The notes: generated by a model from the sequence alone, not told the origin. A DNA stretch of 64,000 nucleotides from Chromatiaceae bacterium (GCA_027078745.1 JALWWO010000019.1:281972-345971); one strand, 5' to 3'; shown: positions 45,748 through 55,119, counted from the first letter of the stretch. Numbers and translations: made by a program.

Positions 45748-46176
45748 TCAGATTTGCAGGCTGTTCAACCAAAGATCGTGCTTGTTGCACAGGCTCAAGG
45801 CATAGACGACTCCTCGATAGTCTGCGGGGAGTTGGAATTCGGAGATCGCTTCCTCCTTTTCTGGATCGAACATTTTCTCCCCTAGGAATCGATATGTCTG
45901 GTCAAACAACTGATGCTTGACGATGTAATGGCGGTAGCCGTGCATCCCATGATCCGTGGTCACCCGGATGAGGATTCCTCCCTTCCCCCCTTGATGTTTC
46001 TCTAACATGGGCAGATGGCTGTCCACTTTCTTTGCCCAGCGTCCAGGATTTTCCCGCGTGTAATACAGGGCGCCCGCACGAGCATCCGCACAAGCGGCTT
46101 GGACGGAACTGGAAAACGGCAGGGCGGAGAGGGTACCCCCCGCCAAGCTGAGCCGAATGAAATCGCGACGATCCAT
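45748..46176 (-). CDS. Tat-exported superoxide reductase-like protein (desulfoferrodoxin family)
   Basis: 142 residues. A twin-arginine signal (DRRDFIRLSLAGG, residues 2-14) implies folded export to the periplasm. The remainder matches the SOR iron site: His in KKVDSHLPMLEKH, two His in DHGMHGYRHYIVKHQLF, and the Cys/His pair in CNKHDLW, giving the Fe(His)4Cys centre. No N-terminal desulforedoxin domain is present, so it is a neelaredoxin-type protein. It would reduce superoxide to peroxide in the periplasm. It diverges from the ykgJ-like gene. Confidence 0.82.
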   Translation of the reverse strand: MDRRDFIRLSLAGGTLSALPFSSSVQAACADARAGALYYTRENPGRWAKKVDSHLPMLEKHQGGKGGILIRVTTDHGMHGYRHYIVKHQLFDQTYRFLGEKMFDPEKEEAISEFQLPADYRGVVYALSLCNKHDLWLNSLQI

Positions 46177-46243
46177 AATAGTTTCCCCTTGTAGATCGGT
46201 TGTGCATCCTCGGTTTTTGTCCTACCTAGAGAATGCGCTTCTG

Positions 46244-46249
46244 TATAAT
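46244..46249 (+). promoter_or_regulatory. -10 box (TATAAT) ahead of the YkgJ-family gene
   Basis: Perfect TATAAT 37 bases before the ATG at 46286, in the gap separating it from the divergent superoxide-reductase gene. The best -35 candidate (TTGTCC, 46217-46222) is 21 bases away, too far for strong unaided use. Confidence 0.4.
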
Positions 46250-46285
46250 CGGGCCGAACGGAAGTAATCCTAGGGCGCCTTCAGC

Positions 46286-46591
46286 ATGAAAAATAAACTC
46301 AAACGATTTGCAACTGCTTTTCTCCCTGTCTCCAAGGCGAGGCGCGGTTCCTGTAATCGTTGCGGAGAATGCTGCAAGCTCCCCTTTCCCTGTCCCTTTC
46401 TGCGGTACGATGAACAGGGCCTGAGCAGCTGCGCAGTCTACTACGCCCGCCCCCTGAGCTGCCGGAAGTATCCACGTACCCCAGAAGAGAATCTGACAGC
46501 GGAAACCTGTGGTTACTATTTCGTCAGTACGGACGAGGCAGAGGAATTGAAGAAATTCGTGCCGGCACCGGCGGCGGATAAGACTGCTTAA
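46286..46591 (+). CDS. YkgJ-family cysteine-cluster protein
   Basis: 101 residues with the metal-chelating cluster [18 protein letters not shown] (about 22-40), followed by [17 protein letters not shown] and ETCGYYF, the typical cysteine spacing of the UPF0153 family. These proteins bind zinc or iron-sulfur; the role is not known. The N terminus is basic and amphipathic ([12 protein letters not shown]). Its TAA overlaps the rnhA stop (TTAA) on the other strand. Confidence 0.85.
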   Translation: MKNKLKRFATAFLPVSKARRGSCNRCGECCKLPFPCPFLRYDEQGLSSCAVYYARPLSCRKYPRTPEENLTAETCGYYFVSTDEAEELKKFVPAPAADKTA

Positions 46592-47178
46592 GCGGTGGGA
46601 ATCCCGCGATTGGCCAGCTGATCCGCCCGTTCATTCTCCGCATAACCCGCATGGCCGCGCACCCAACGCCAATCGACCCTATGATGGGACGCATGGTAGG
46701 AAACCAGCTGATCTAAGCGTTTCCATAAATCTTGGTTCTTCACCGGTTTCCGATCCGCAGTGCGCCAGCCGTTCTTCTTCCAACGGGGCATCCATTGGGT
46801 AATTCCCTGATGCACATATTGGGAATCTGTCGCGATCTGCACGCGCATGGGCCGTCTCAGGGGTTTTAACCCCTGGATCACCGCCCTGAATTCCAGAGTT
46901 TCCTGCCTCTGGACAACCCGAGAATCCGTCGTAATCTGCACGCGCATCGGCTGTTTCAAGGTTTCCAGCTCCTGGATAACGGCCATGAATTTCAAGATTT
47001 CCAGCCCTTGAATGACCGCCATGAGTTCCATGCGGTTGTTCGTCGTATGGACTTCCCCGCCATAAAATTCATACTGTTTCCCACCTTCAGCACGTAGCAA
47101 AACCCCCCATCCTCCCGGGCCCGGATTGCGTTTGCAAGCACCATCGGTGAACAACTCGACCTTTCGCGATTCAACCAT
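46588..47178 (-). CDS. rnhA: Ribonuclease HI with an internal duplication
   Basis: 196 residues, about 45 longer than the usual 150-155. It cuts RNA in RNA-DNA hybrids. The fold runs normally from the start ([18 protein letters not shown], Asp12) to [11 protein letters not shown] (Glu51). Next come two extra partial repeats: [21 protein letters not shown] (65-85) and its companion [20 protein letters not shown] (99-118). The chain then returns to normal ([24 protein letters not shown]; His176, Asp186). Asp118 looks the native active-site residue and Asp85 its copy. Whether the folded enzyme is active is unknown. It overlaps the upstream methyltransferase by 8 bases. Confidence 0.9.
   Translation of the reverse strand: MVESRKVELFTDGACKRNPGPGGWGVLLRAEGGKQYEFYGGEVHTTNNRMELMAVIQGLEILKFMAVIQELETLKQPMRVQITTDSRVVQRQETLEFRAVIQGLKPLRRPMRVQIATDSQYVHQGITQWMPRWKKNGWRTADRKPVKNQDLWKRLDQLVSYHASHHRVDWRWVRGHAGYAENERADQLANRGIPTA
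46855..46989 (-). repeat. Diverged internal duplication in rnhA (45 codons)
   Basis: Minus-strand codons about 64-108 of rnhA are extra. A 33-residue unit (about 65-97) is repeated at 98-130 with conserved core PMRVQI-x-TDS, and a shorter 12-residue copy ([11 protein letters not shown]) precedes both. The copies differ at several positions, so the duplication is not recent. Exact limits are approximate because the copies have diverged. Confidence 0.8.
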
Positions 47179-47917
47179 GTTCTGCTTCTCGGGTAGTGGG
47201 CTTCACAGCACCGCCGGGTAGGAATCGGCGGCGTTTCATCCACGCGGGTCGCAGGGGCGTTAATGTGGATACCCGCTTCACCGCGCGGATCGCATAGACC
47301 CCCCCGAACGGAGACCAAAACCGACTACCCAAGGATTCGAGCAAGGGCAACTGCGCCCGTGGGAAGGTGCGTCGCCAAGGAGGGCGAAACATGAGGTTTT
47401 CCCGTTGTTCTATGGCAAACCCTAATAAAGATAACCAATCGCACACTCGAAAAGCACTGAGGAACGCCCCACACCAAGGCATCTGCCTTCGCTGACTGGG
47501 AATCCAGCGCCGGAATCCCCAGAGGCTCAGATTGTTGAAACCCAACAGGATGATCCGACCTTCGGGAATGAGCACCCGATCCGCTTCTCGGAGCACCTGA
47601 TGGGGATCTTCTGTGAAATCCAGAGTATGGGGCAGGAAAATCGCATCTATGCTGTCCGTTTTGATGGGCAGAGCTTCGGGATGAGCTAAGATTTGAGGAC
47701 CAAGCGCCTGAGGACAGGCATGAGGAGGGACCAAAATGCGAGATCGGATCGGACTTGCGGCCACCGCCCGCGCGAAATGGATGGGCAGTCCGATCTGAAG
47801 CAGATAGTAGCCGAAGACCCCTTCCAACATTCTCTGGATACAGGGTTCTTCCTGCTGAAGCAGTTCTTGCCCCAAGGGGGATCGGAACCAGTCGGTCAAG
47901 TGATCTACGGTCTCCAC
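47171..47917 (-). CDS. SAM-dependent methyltransferase (YafS-like, next to rnhA)
   Basis: 248 residues. The class I fold is visible in part: [52 protein letters not shown] (motifs II-III of the Methyltransf_11 type). A typical glycine-rich motif I is weak. The gene sits directly upstream of rnhA (8-base overlap), the same place as yafS in E. coli. The substrate is unknown. It is divergent from the AlgZ-like gene, with about 40 bases between. Confidence 0.75.
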   Translation of the reverse strand: METVDHLTDWFRSPLGQELLQQEEPCIQRMLEGVFGYYLLQIGLPIHFARAVAASPIRSRILVPPHACPQALGPQILAHPEALPIKTDSIDAIFLPHTLDFTEDPHQVLREADRVLIPEGRIILLGFNNLSLWGFRRWIPSQRRQMPWCGAFLSAFRVCDWLSLLGFAIEQRENLMFRPPWRRTFPRAQLPLLESLGSRFWSPFGGVYAIRAVKRVSTLTPLRPAWMKRRRFLPGGAVKPTTREAEHG

Positions 47918-47955
47918 AGGAATAAGCCCTTCGCGCTACAACCGGCATAACCCTT

Positions 47956-49038
47956 TTGCTGCGCACAACGCGTTTTCTCACCATGTTTTCAAGCGTTGCT
48001 TCCAGACGAACTACCGGTTTCTTACCGGATGTCTGTAACTTTTCCTGGGTGCTCGGATTGCTGTTGACAGCCCAGCTTCTCAGCTTAGTAATCCTGTTGG
48101 CGGCTCGAGGCTTCGGACCCGACTTTTGGGAACAGCTCGGATTGCTCTCCCTCTACATCCAGATGATCGCCCTAAGCGCCTGCACCTTGCTTTGCCTACT
48201 ACGTCCGATCCTCATACCCCTCTCCAATCTCTGGATCGCCCTGATCGCCTGGACGCTCATCCTAGGGATCACTGCGCTGGTGACCTGGTTAGCCCATAGC
48301 CTCCTGCCCTTTCCAGGTGCCGGTTTACCTTGGGAAAATGGACTGGGCAATTTCATGGTGCGGGTGCTGCTCATCAGCGCTATTCTGGCTGCACTCCTGC
48401 TGCATTATCTCTATGTTTATCACCTTTGGCGCACCCAGGTCGAGGCGGAAGCAGAGGCCCGTTTTCAGAGTCTGCAGGCTCGCATTCGACCCCATTTCCT
48501 ATTCAACAGCCTCAACACCATCGCCAGCTTGATCCCCATCAATCCCGAGCTCGCCGAGAACCTGTTACAGGATCTTTCCGATCTGCTCCGCGCTGCCCTC
48601 AGCCAAGAGAAACTGAGCACCTTGGAAGAGGAGCTAGCGTTGACGCGCCATTATCTTCAGATCGAAAGCCAACGGCTGGGCGCGCGGCTTCAGGTGGAAT
48701 GGGATCTGGATCCCGAGCTACCCTTGGAGGCCCCCCTGCCCCAACTCAGCCTGCAACCTTTGGCAGAAAACGCCGTGCATCACGGCATCAGCCCGACCCG
48801 CAAGCCAGGCTATTTGCACATCTGCGGCCGCTATGAACAGAAAACCGTACGGTTCGTCCTGTGCAACAGCCTGCCGGAAGCGGAAAACCATGCATCTCCT
48901 GGTCATGGCATGGGCATTGAAAACGTGCGCCAGCGGCTGGAAACCTTGTATGCCGGTGCAGCAAGGCTCACCCAGGAGCGCACGGCGACGGAATTCTGCG
49001 TGCGCCTGCAGTTCCCCTATCCTTGGAGAGGAAGATGA
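47956..49038 (+). CDS. algZ: LytS/AlgZ-type sensor histidine kinase
   Basis: 360 residues. Four to five hydrophobic segments occupy about 30-155. The cytoplasmic part carries the His_kinase family signature RIRPHFLFNSLNTIASLI, then LSDLLRAALS and the ATP-site ENAVHHGI and GHGMGIENVRQRLETLY. AlgZ (FimS) with AlgR controls alginate and type IV pilus genes in Pseudomonas. Pilus genes are 4 kb away here. The start codon choice (ATG at 47956 or a later one at 47983) is uncertain. It overlaps algR by a few bases. Confidence 0.85.
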   Translation: MLRTTRFLTMFSSVASRRTTGFLPDVCNFSWVLGLLLTAQLLSLVILLAARGFGPDFWEQLGLLSLYIQMIALSACTLLCLLRPILIPLSNLWIALIAWTLILGITALVTWLAHSLLPFPGAGLPWENGLGNFMVRVLLISAILAALLLHYLYVYHLWRTQVEAEAEARFQSLQARIRPHFLFNSLNTIASLIPINPELAENLLQDLSDLLRAALSQEKLSTLEEELALTRHYLQIESQRLGARLQVEWDLDPELPLEAPLPQLSLQPLAENAVHHGISPTRKPGYLHICGRYEQKTVRFVLCNSLPEAENHASPGHGMGIENVRQRLETLYAGAARLTQERTATEFCVRLQFPYPWRGR

Positions 49039-49766
49039 AACTGTTGATCGTCGATGACGAACCTCATGCCCGCACGCGTCTCCGGCGGTTGATCGAAAAA
49101 TTGGGCACCGCCTATGAAATCGTCGGGGAAGCGGAAGAGGGGACGACCGCCCTGGCGCGCTGCAAGGCGCAAGAAGTGGACGTGGTCTTGCTCGATCTCG
49201 AGATGCCGGGGGTCCACGGGCTGACAGTGGCGCAGCAACTCACCCAGCTCGATCCCCCGCCCGCGATCCTCTTAGTCACAGCCTATCCGCAACATGCCCT
49301 GAAAGCTTTTGAACGGGGCGTGCAAGATTACCTGGTGAAGCCCGTGCGATTGGAACGCCTTCAGCAAGCCCTGGAACGGGTTCAGACCCTCACCCGTCCC
49401 CAACAGCCTGCAAAGGAACCCTCGCACCGGCGTCGCTTCCTCAGCGCAACTCGCCGGGGACACATTGAAACTGTCCCTGTAGAAGAGATTTATTATCTGC
49501 GGGCAGAGCAAAAATACGTCACCCTTCACTATGCTGGCGGTTCCCTGCTCATCGAAGATTCGCTCCGCACCCTGGAGCAGGAATTTCCCGACCTTTTCCT
49601 GCGCATTCATCGCAATACTCTGGTGGCTCGCCGCCAAATGCAAGGGTTAATCAAGGTGCCAGAAGGGGGCTATCGGGTTCGCTTGCGAGGCCTGGAAGAA
49701 ACCTTACCCGTAAGCCGCCGCCATCTTCCGGAAGTCCGGCGATGGCTGCGGGGCAAACAACGCTAA
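49035..49766 (+). CDS. algR: LytTR-family response regulator (AlgR-like)
   Basis: 243 residues. The receiver domain (1-120) has VDDEP, phosphoacceptor Asp54 (LLDLEMPGV) and the lysine in DYLVKP. The LytTR DNA-binding domain (about 140-240) has EEIYYLRAEQKYVTLHYAGG and FLRIHRNTLVARRQM. Start ATG at 49035 with GAGAGGA upstream, 4 bases before the AlgZ stop. The stop TAA overlaps the convergent small gene's stop (CTAA). Its target genes are not visible; pilM-type and fimV promoters are candidates. Confidence 0.88.
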   Translation: MKLLIVDDEPHARTRLRRLIEKLGTAYEIVGEAEEGTTALARCKAQEVDVVLLDLEMPGVHGLTVAQQLTQLDPPPAILLVTAYPQHALKAFERGVQDYLVKPVRLERLQQALERVQTLTRPQQPAKEPSHRRRFLSATRRGHIETVPVEEIYYLRAEQKYVTLHYAGGSLLIEDSLRTLEQEFPDLFLRIHRNTLVARRQMQGLIKVPEGGYRVRLRGLEETLPVSRRHLPEVRRWLRGKQR

Positions 49767-49951
49767 GCCCTCTTCTGATCGGCCTCCCGATTACAGTGCT
49801 CGATCAGGTGGCGCAGGGAACGGGAAATGCGAGGCAGTCGCTGCAGATCATAGCGATGTCCCCGTCGCCACAGCGCTTCGGCTTCATCTGCGCAGAGGGG
49901 TAATCCCTGCCGACAGAGCTCCCAATGGGCGCGTGCTTGAGTGTGGGTCAT
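49763..49951 (-). CDS. Small hypothetical protein (62 aa)
   Basis: 62 residues starting MTHTQARAHWELCRQGLPLC, rich in Arg, Leu and Glu, with no membrane segment. A near-perfect ribosome site (AGGAGGTG, about 6 bases upstream of the ATG at 49951) and a stop that overlaps algR in the same style as other pairs argue that it is a real gene. I do not recognise a family. The function is unknown; a longer start at 49975 (MSSIRRW) is in frame but lacks a comparable site. Confidence 0.6.
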   Translation of the reverse strand: MTHTQARAHWELCRQGLPLCADEAEALWRRGHRYDLQRLPRISRSLRHLIEHCNREADQKRA

Positions 49952-50005
49952 GATCCACCTCCTGATACTGCTCATCTCAGAATGCTTGTAGAGGCTTTAG
50001 CACCG

Positions 50006-51115
50006 CTAGGGAAAGGCTTGGGTGAGCACCTCGATGTGCAGGGGATGGCTCCCGCGCCAGACCTCTAGAGAGATCGGTACCTGTTCCCCAGCCTCTACAA
50101 TGGCTTGATGCAATTCTTGTACCGATAGCACAGGACGTTGACCGATGCGCGTGATCACATCGCCTGGGCGAATATCTGCCTGATCTGCCGGACTCTGGGC
50201 AAAGGTACGATCCACCAACACTCCTTGACCAACCTGTAGACCGAAATCCGCTGCTAAGGCGGCATTCACTGTGCGCCCCTCGATCCCGATCCATCCGTGC
50301 GTTGCTTTTCCGCGGTTCAGGATCGATCGGGCGACGCGCATGGCCAGATCGATGGGAATGGCAAAGCCGATCCCTTCGGCGCCGCCGCTCTGGGAAACGA
50401 TGGCGGTGTTAATGCCCACCACCTCACCGGCCGCATTGATCAGAGCCCCACCTGAGTTGCCGGGATTGATGGAGGCATCGGTCTGAATGAAATTCTCGAT
50501 GGCGGCGATGCCGAGCTGGCTGCGTCCCGTAGCGCTCACGATGCCCAGGGTAACTGTCTGTCCCATGCCATAGGAATTGCCGATGGCGAGCACCACATCC
50601 CCCACCCGCAGAGCGCGGGGTTCTCCCACTGGAAGCACGGGCAATCCTTGGGCTTGCACGCGGAGTACAGCCAGATCCGTTTCCGGATCTGTGCCCAGGA
50701 CTTGGGCGTCGAATGCGCGGCCGTCGGCGAGCTCTACCCGAACAGCCCCTGCCCGATCCACAATATGTCGATTGGTGAGAATCACCCCGGAATCTCGGAG
50801 AATCACTCCGGAACCTAAGCTAGTGCCCATCGCCCTTTGGGTCTGTCGCAGCGCATGATCATAGGGGCTTTGAAAATAGGGGGACAGGAAGGGGCGCCTC
50901 TCCCGACGCGCCTTAGGCTGGGTGCTGAAGATATTGACGACTGCGGGCGCTGCTCGGGATACTGCCTCCGCATAGCTCGGAGAGGCAAGAGAACAGGCGT
51001 GCATTTCCCGGACAGCTATTGAGTTGGGTGGGCCAAACATGCGAGACTGCGTTTCCCATGCGATCCACAGTGTGAAAATGCAGGAAAGGGGCACCCAAAA
51101 CCAATGAATCTGCAT
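50006..51115 (-). CDS. degS: DegS-like periplasmic serine protease
   Basis: 369 residues. An N-terminal signal anchor (about 5-22), a trypsin-like domain (about 50-265) and one PDZ domain (about 275-365: LQVGQGVLVDRTFAQSPADQADIRPGDVITRIGQ). Triad: His in ILTNRHIVD, Asp in PETDLAVL, Ser in NPGNSGGAL. The single PDZ and anchor fit DegS, which starts the sigma-E stress response by cutting RseA. No rseA is visible nearby. It is divergent from the Nif3-like gene with 34 bases between. Confidence 0.88.
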   Translation of the reverse strand: MQIHWFWVPLSCIFTLWIAWETQSRMFGPPNSIAVREMHACSLASPSYAEAVSRAAPAVVNIFSTQPKARRERRPFLSPYFQSPYDHALRQTQRAMGTSLGSGVILRDSGVILTNRHIVDRAGAVRVELADGRAFDAQVLGTDPETDLAVLRVQAQGLPVLPVGEPRALRVGDVVLAIGNSYGMGQTVTLGIVSATGRSQLGIAAIENFIQTDASINPGNSGGALINAAGEVVGINTAIVSQSGGAEGIGFAIPIDLAMRVARSILNRGKATHGWIGIEGRTVNAALAADFGLQVGQGVLVDRTFAQSPADQADIRPGDVITRIGQRPVLSVQELHQAIVEAGEQVPISLEVWRGSHPLHIEVLTQAFP

Positions 51116-51149
51116 GAAAACAAAAACAGCTGTGGGCTGAGGATGGAGA

Positions 51150-51902
51150 ATGCTTTCTGCTGCTGAGCTACAAAGCTACTGCGATCGACTGCTTGCCACT
51201 GAGGAATTTGACGATTTTTGTCCCAACGGGCTTCAAGTAGCCGGTGAACGGCCGATTCGATACCTGATTTCCGGCGTGACAGCCAGCCTCGCGCTGATCG
51301 AAGCGGCAGCCGCACAGGAGGCGGATGCTATTTTGGTCCATCATGGCTGGTTTTGGAAAGGGGAATCGCCCCGTCTCGTTGGGATCAAAGGGCATAGAAT
51401 CCGAGCGCTTGTTCGATCGGGCATGAGTCTGCTCGCCTACCATCTCCCCTTAGATGCGCACCCCGAGATCGGCAATAATCGCAGTTTGGGAGAAAAACTC
51501 GGCTTTCGAGCCATGGAAGCTACAAAAGCCGGGGGCGGTTTGCTTTGGAAGGGCATGCTCGCAACTCCGCTGACCGGCCGAGCACTCGCGCGTCAGATCG
51601 GGACTCGACTGGATCGAATGCCGCTGCACATTGAGGTACGGGAAGAGCCTATCGCTTCCATCGCCTGGTGCACGGGCGCTGCCCAGCACTTGATCGAGGA
51701 GGCAGCCGCCCAAGGTGTGCAAGCCTATCTCAGCGGGGAAATTGCTGAACAGACCGTTCATCAGGCTCGAGAGCTGGGGTTGGACTATTTCGCCGCCGGC
51801 CACCACGCGACTGAGCGCTACGGCGTGCAGCGATTAGGGGAGCGAATCGCTGCTGCCTTTGAGATCCGACACAGTTTCCTCGACCTAGATAACCCAGCTT
51901 GA
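51150..51902 (+). CDS. Nif3-like dinuclear metal centre protein (YbgI family)
   Basis: 250 residues. Metal-site features: [33 protein letters not shown], and the C-terminal [15 protein letters not shown]. Core segments LYLLSG-type strands and [15 protein letters not shown] match the GTP cyclohydrolase-like Nif3 fold (hexameric). The exact reaction is not established. The stop region overlaps the gltA frame (TTG at 51899), though the likely gltA start is 51944. Confidence 0.9.
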   Translation: MLSAAELQSYCDRLLATEEFDDFCPNGLQVAGERPIRYLISGVTASLALIEAAAAQEADAILVHHGWFWKGESPRLVGIKGHRIRALVRSGMSLLAYHLPLDAHPEIGNNRSLGEKLGFRAMEATKAGGGLLWKGMLATPLTGRALARQIGTRLDRMPLHIEVREEPIASIAWCTGAAQHLIEEAAAQGVQAYLSGEIAEQTVHQARELGLDYFAAGHHATERYGVQRLGERIAAAFEIRHSFLDLDNPA

Positions 51903-51943
51903 AAGCACTGCCCATCTCCTCGCCCACCGAGCGGAGCGTTTCG

Positions 51944-53236
51944 ATGCCAAGAGAATCGATCACCCTGACGAACAATAAGACGGGCGAACGTTACGAATTC
52001 GAGCTGAAACAGGGTACCTTGGGGCCGCCTGCTTTCGATATTTCCGCGCTCCATCGAGAAACGGGCATCTTGACCTATGACCCTGGCTTTTTCTCCACCG
52101 CTGGTTGCGACAGCAGCATCACTTATATCGATGGGGAACAGGGGATTCTGCTGTACCGCGGTTATCCCATCGAGCAGCTGGCAGCGAAGGCAAGTTTTCT
52201 AGAAGTAGCCTATCTGCTGCTCTATGGCGAGCTGCCTTCTGAGCGGGAACTCACTGAATTCGAGCAGATCATCACCTACCACACTATGCTCAATGAAAAG
52301 ATCAAGGCCTTCTTCACGGGGTTTCATTACAACGCCCATCCGATGGCCATGCTCGTGGGCGTGGTGGGTTCTCTCTCCGCTTTCTATCACGAATCCATCG
52401 ATATCCATGATCCCCGCAATCGGGAGATCTCCGCTCATCGGCTCATCGCCAAGCTGCCTACGATCGCGGCGGCGGCTTATAAATATGGGCGAGGCGAGCC
52501 CATCATGTACCCGCGCAATGACCTCCGGTATGCGGCCAATTTTCTGCACATGCTGTTCGCAACCCCCAGTGAGGCCTATGAACCGACCCTCATCGCAGAG
52601 AAGGCCATCAATCTGCTCCTCATCCTTCATGCGGATCACGAGCAGAATACGAGCACATCCACGGTACGGCTTGCCGGCAGCTCTGGCGCCAACCCCTTCG
52701 CCTGTATCGCGGCGGGAATCGCTTCCCTCTGGGGTCCGTATCATGGTGGAGCAGGCGAGGAAGCCCTGTCCATGTTGGAAGAGATCGGCCATCCGAGGCA
52801 TTTAAAACGCTATATTGAGAAGGCAAAGGATAAGAACGACCCCTTCCGTTTAAGGGGGTTTGGGCATCCGGTCTATAAAAACCATGATCCCCGAGCCGGG
52901 ATTCTCCGCGAGGTCTGCCATCAGGTGCTAGAAGAACAGGCAAGCCATCCCTTGTTCGAACTGGCTCTGCAGTTGGAGGCAATCGCATTGCAGGATGCCT
53001 ATTTTATCGAGCGCAGGCTGTATCCCAACGTGGACTTCTATTCCGGTCTCATCTATCAGGCCTTGGGTATCCCCCGCAACATGTTCCTCGTGCTGTTCGC
53101 CGTGGCCCGCACTGTAGGTTGGGTCGCTCACTGGATGGAGATGATCGCCGATCCTGCCCATCGAATCGGTCGCCCGCGTCAGCTCTACTGCGGGGTAGCG
53201 CCCAGGGAATACGTCCCTATCTCGCAACGGAGATAG
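51944..53236 (+). CDS. gltA: Citrate synthase
   Basis: 430 residues, Gram-negative type II. Makes citrate from oxaloacetate and acetyl-CoA. Visible are [13 protein letters not shown], the catalytic histidines in [11 protein letters not shown] / [19 protein letters not shown] and [17 protein letters not shown], the aspartate in [14 protein letters not shown] and the C-terminal RPRQLYCG. The N terminus starting [14 protein letters not shown] matches the family, so the ATG at 51944 (GGAG upstream) is preferred. An in-frame TTG at 51899 overlaps the Nif3-family gene. Confidence 0.96.
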   Translation: MPRESITLTNNKTGERYEFELKQGTLGPPAFDISALHRETGILTYDPGFFSTAGCDSSITYIDGEQGILLYRGYPIEQLAAKASFLEVAYLLLYGELPSERELTEFEQIITYHTMLNEKIKAFFTGFHYNAHPMAMLVGVVGSLSAFYHESIDIHDPRNREISAHRLIAKLPTIAAAAYKYGRGEPIMYPRNDLRYAANFLHMLFATPSEAYEPTLIAEKAINLLLILHADHEQNTSTSTVRLAGSSGANPFACIAAGIASLWGPYHGGAGEEALSMLEEIGHPRHLKRYIEKAKDKNDPFRLRGFGHPVYKNHDPRAGILREVCHQVLEEQASHPLFELALQLEAIALQDAYFIERRLYPNVDFYSGLIYQALGIPRNMFLVLFAVARTVGWVAHWMEMIADPAHRIGRPRQLYCGVAPREYVPISQRR

Positions 53237-53405
53237 ACAAAAAACAACAATTTGGCCAAAATCAACCTCGGGGAAAGAGCAGACGGGCGGGAATCGATTT
53301 TTCTGTTTAAGGATTCCCAGGTTCCTCTATAGTTGAACCCGAAGAACCCGAAACCGTAGGATCCACGCGAATTTAGTTCTTTGTTGCGCAAAAGGCACGA
53401 TTGCC

Positions 53406-54491
53406 ATGTTTAGTTTTGGTCGAAAAAAAGCGCCGCTCCTAGGCATCGACATTGGCACCACAGGTATCAAGCTCATCGAATTGGCAAAAAACACGGGGAG
53501 AACGGATTTTCCCTACCGGCTTGAAAGCTACGCAATAGAGCCCTTGCCCCCCAGCGCGGTGATAGAAAAAAAGATCGCAGAGGTGGAGACCGTAGGAGAA
53601 GCCATTCAGAGAGCGGTTGCGAAGTCCGGCACCAAGGCAAAGAATGCCGCAGTCGCTGTGTCTGGCTCTGCAGTGATTACCAAGGTGATCAGCTTGCCAG
53701 CGGGGCAAAGCGATGCAGAGATCGAAGCTCAGATTCGTTTGGAAGCGGATCAATACATTCCCTATGATCTGGAAGAAGTCAATTTAGATTTCGATATCAT
53801 CGGCCCCTCTGCCTCCGGTGCCGATCAGATCGATGTGCTGCTCGCTGCTTCCAAGAGTGAAAACATCGATGAACGGGTGAGCGCCCTAGAGATCGCTGGC
53901 TTGACGGCGACGATCGTGGATGTGGAAGCCTATGTGATGGAGCGGGCTTGTGCGCTTCTCTTAGAAGAGGAAGGGAGGGAAGAAAATACGGACCAGACGG
54001 TAGCCGTGGTGGATATCGGCTTGTCCGCAACCACACTGCAGGTGCTTCACGAAGGACACACTGTTTATCTGCGAGAGCAAAACTTCGGTTCTCAACAACT
54101 CGTGGACGAAGTACAGCGCCGCTATGCTCTGCCCCGTAAGCAAGCGATCGAACAGATCATCGATGGCGGGCTACCGGAGAAATACCCGATTGAAGTCCTC
54201 TCCCCCTATAAGGAAGCCCTGGCACAACAGATCAATCGAGCTCTCCAATTTTTCTATTCTTCTAGTTCCTTCAACCGAGTGGATAAAATCATTCTCGCAG
54301 GGGGGGCGGCGAGCATCCATAGCATCGATGAACTGATCGAAGAACGACTGGGCATTCCCACCATGGTCGCTGATCCCTTCATTCACATGTCTTTTTCCGC
54401 CAAGATAAAAGAGGCGCAGAAGAGATTAATCCATCGGGATGCACCGGCACTCATGATCGCAACTGGACTAGCCTTGCGGGGGTTTGACTAA
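53406..54491 (+). CDS. pilM: Type IV pilus assembly protein PilM
   Basis: 361 residues, actin-like cytoplasmic ATPase fold (LGIDIGTTGIKLIELA, about 14-29; VAVVDIGLSATTLQVL, about 200-215; KIILAGGAASIHSIDELI, about 300-317). PilM binds the N terminus of PilN and ties the inner-membrane platform to the motor. It begins the five-gene pilMNOPQ operon with 1- to 4-base overlaps at most junctions. About 170 bases upstream separate it from gltA and contain a possible -10 (TATAGT near 53330). Confidence 0.95.
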   Translation: MFSFGRKKAPLLGIDIGTTGIKLIELAKNTGRTDFPYRLESYAIEPLPPSAVIEKKIAEVETVGEAIQRAVAKSGTKAKNAAVAVSGSAVITKVISLPAGQSDAEIEAQIRLEADQYIPYDLEEVNLDFDIIGPSASGADQIDVLLAASKSENIDERVSALEIAGLTATIVDVEAYVMERACALLLEEEGREENTDQTVAVVDIGLSATTLQVLHEGHTVYLREQNFGSQQLVDEVQRRYALPRKQAIEQIIDGGLPEKYPIEVLSPYKEALAQQINRALQFFYSSSSFNRVDKIILAGGAASIHSIDELIEERLGIPTMVADPFIHMSFSAKIKEAQKRLIHRDAPALMIATGLALRGFD

Positions 54492-55084
54492 TGCCTCGAA
54501 TCAATCTATTGCCCTGGCGGGAAGCCGAGCGGAAGCGCAGACAGCAGGAATTCATCGCGATGGCAGTGGGGGGAGTCATCTTCGCGCTGATCGTCGGCGC
54601 CATAGTTCATTGGCAGATTGCACAACAGATCGCTAATCAAAAGGCCCGGAACGCCTTGCTAAACCGAGAGATCAAGGAATTAGACAAGCAGATCTCCCAG
54701 ATTAAAGAACTGGAAAAGACCAAGGAAAATTTGATCGCTCGCATGGAGATTATCCAAGATCTACAGCGCAGTCGCCCAGGTATTGTTCATCTCTTCGATG
54801 AATTGGTCAAAACGATTCCTGGGGGAGTTTATCTGACTTCCCTACAGCAGAAGGGAAAGACTATTATTGTCGAAGGCAAGGCACAGTCCAACGCGCGGGT
54901 ATCCGCCTTCATGCACAATATTGAGAACTCCGCTTGGATCGGAAATCCCACCCTGCTGCTCATTGATAATCAGGACAAGGGGCCAAGAACCACAGGGAAT
55001 AATCCCATGGAGATGATCGGCCTCAGCCGCTTCAGACTACAATTTCAACAGAAAATGCCGGAACAGGAAGAAGAGGCTACCTAG
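54491..55084 (+). CDS. pilN: Type IV pilus assembly protein PilN
   Basis: 197 residues. The conserved PilM-binding start PRINLLPWREAERKRRQQEF is exact. A transmembrane helix (about 23-45) is followed by a coiled coil (ALLNREIKELDKQISQIKELEKTKENL) and a ferredoxin-like periplasmic domain (VYLTSLQQKGKTIIVEGKAQS). With PilO it forms the alignment subcomplex. The start shares a base with the pilM stop. Confidence 0.94.
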   Translation: MPRINLLPWREAERKRRQQEFIAMAVGGVIFALIVGAIVHWQIAQQIANQKARNALLNREIKELDKQISQIKELEKTKENLIARMEIIQDLQRSRPGIVHLFDELVKTIPGGVYLTSLQQKGKTIIVEGKAQSNARVSAFMHNIENSAWIGNPTLLLIDNQDKGPRTTGNNPMEMIGLSRFRLQFQQKMPEQEEEAT

Positions 55085-55119
55085 ACTTGCCTGCTTGGGC
55101 CACAGGAGGGTTACCTGCT

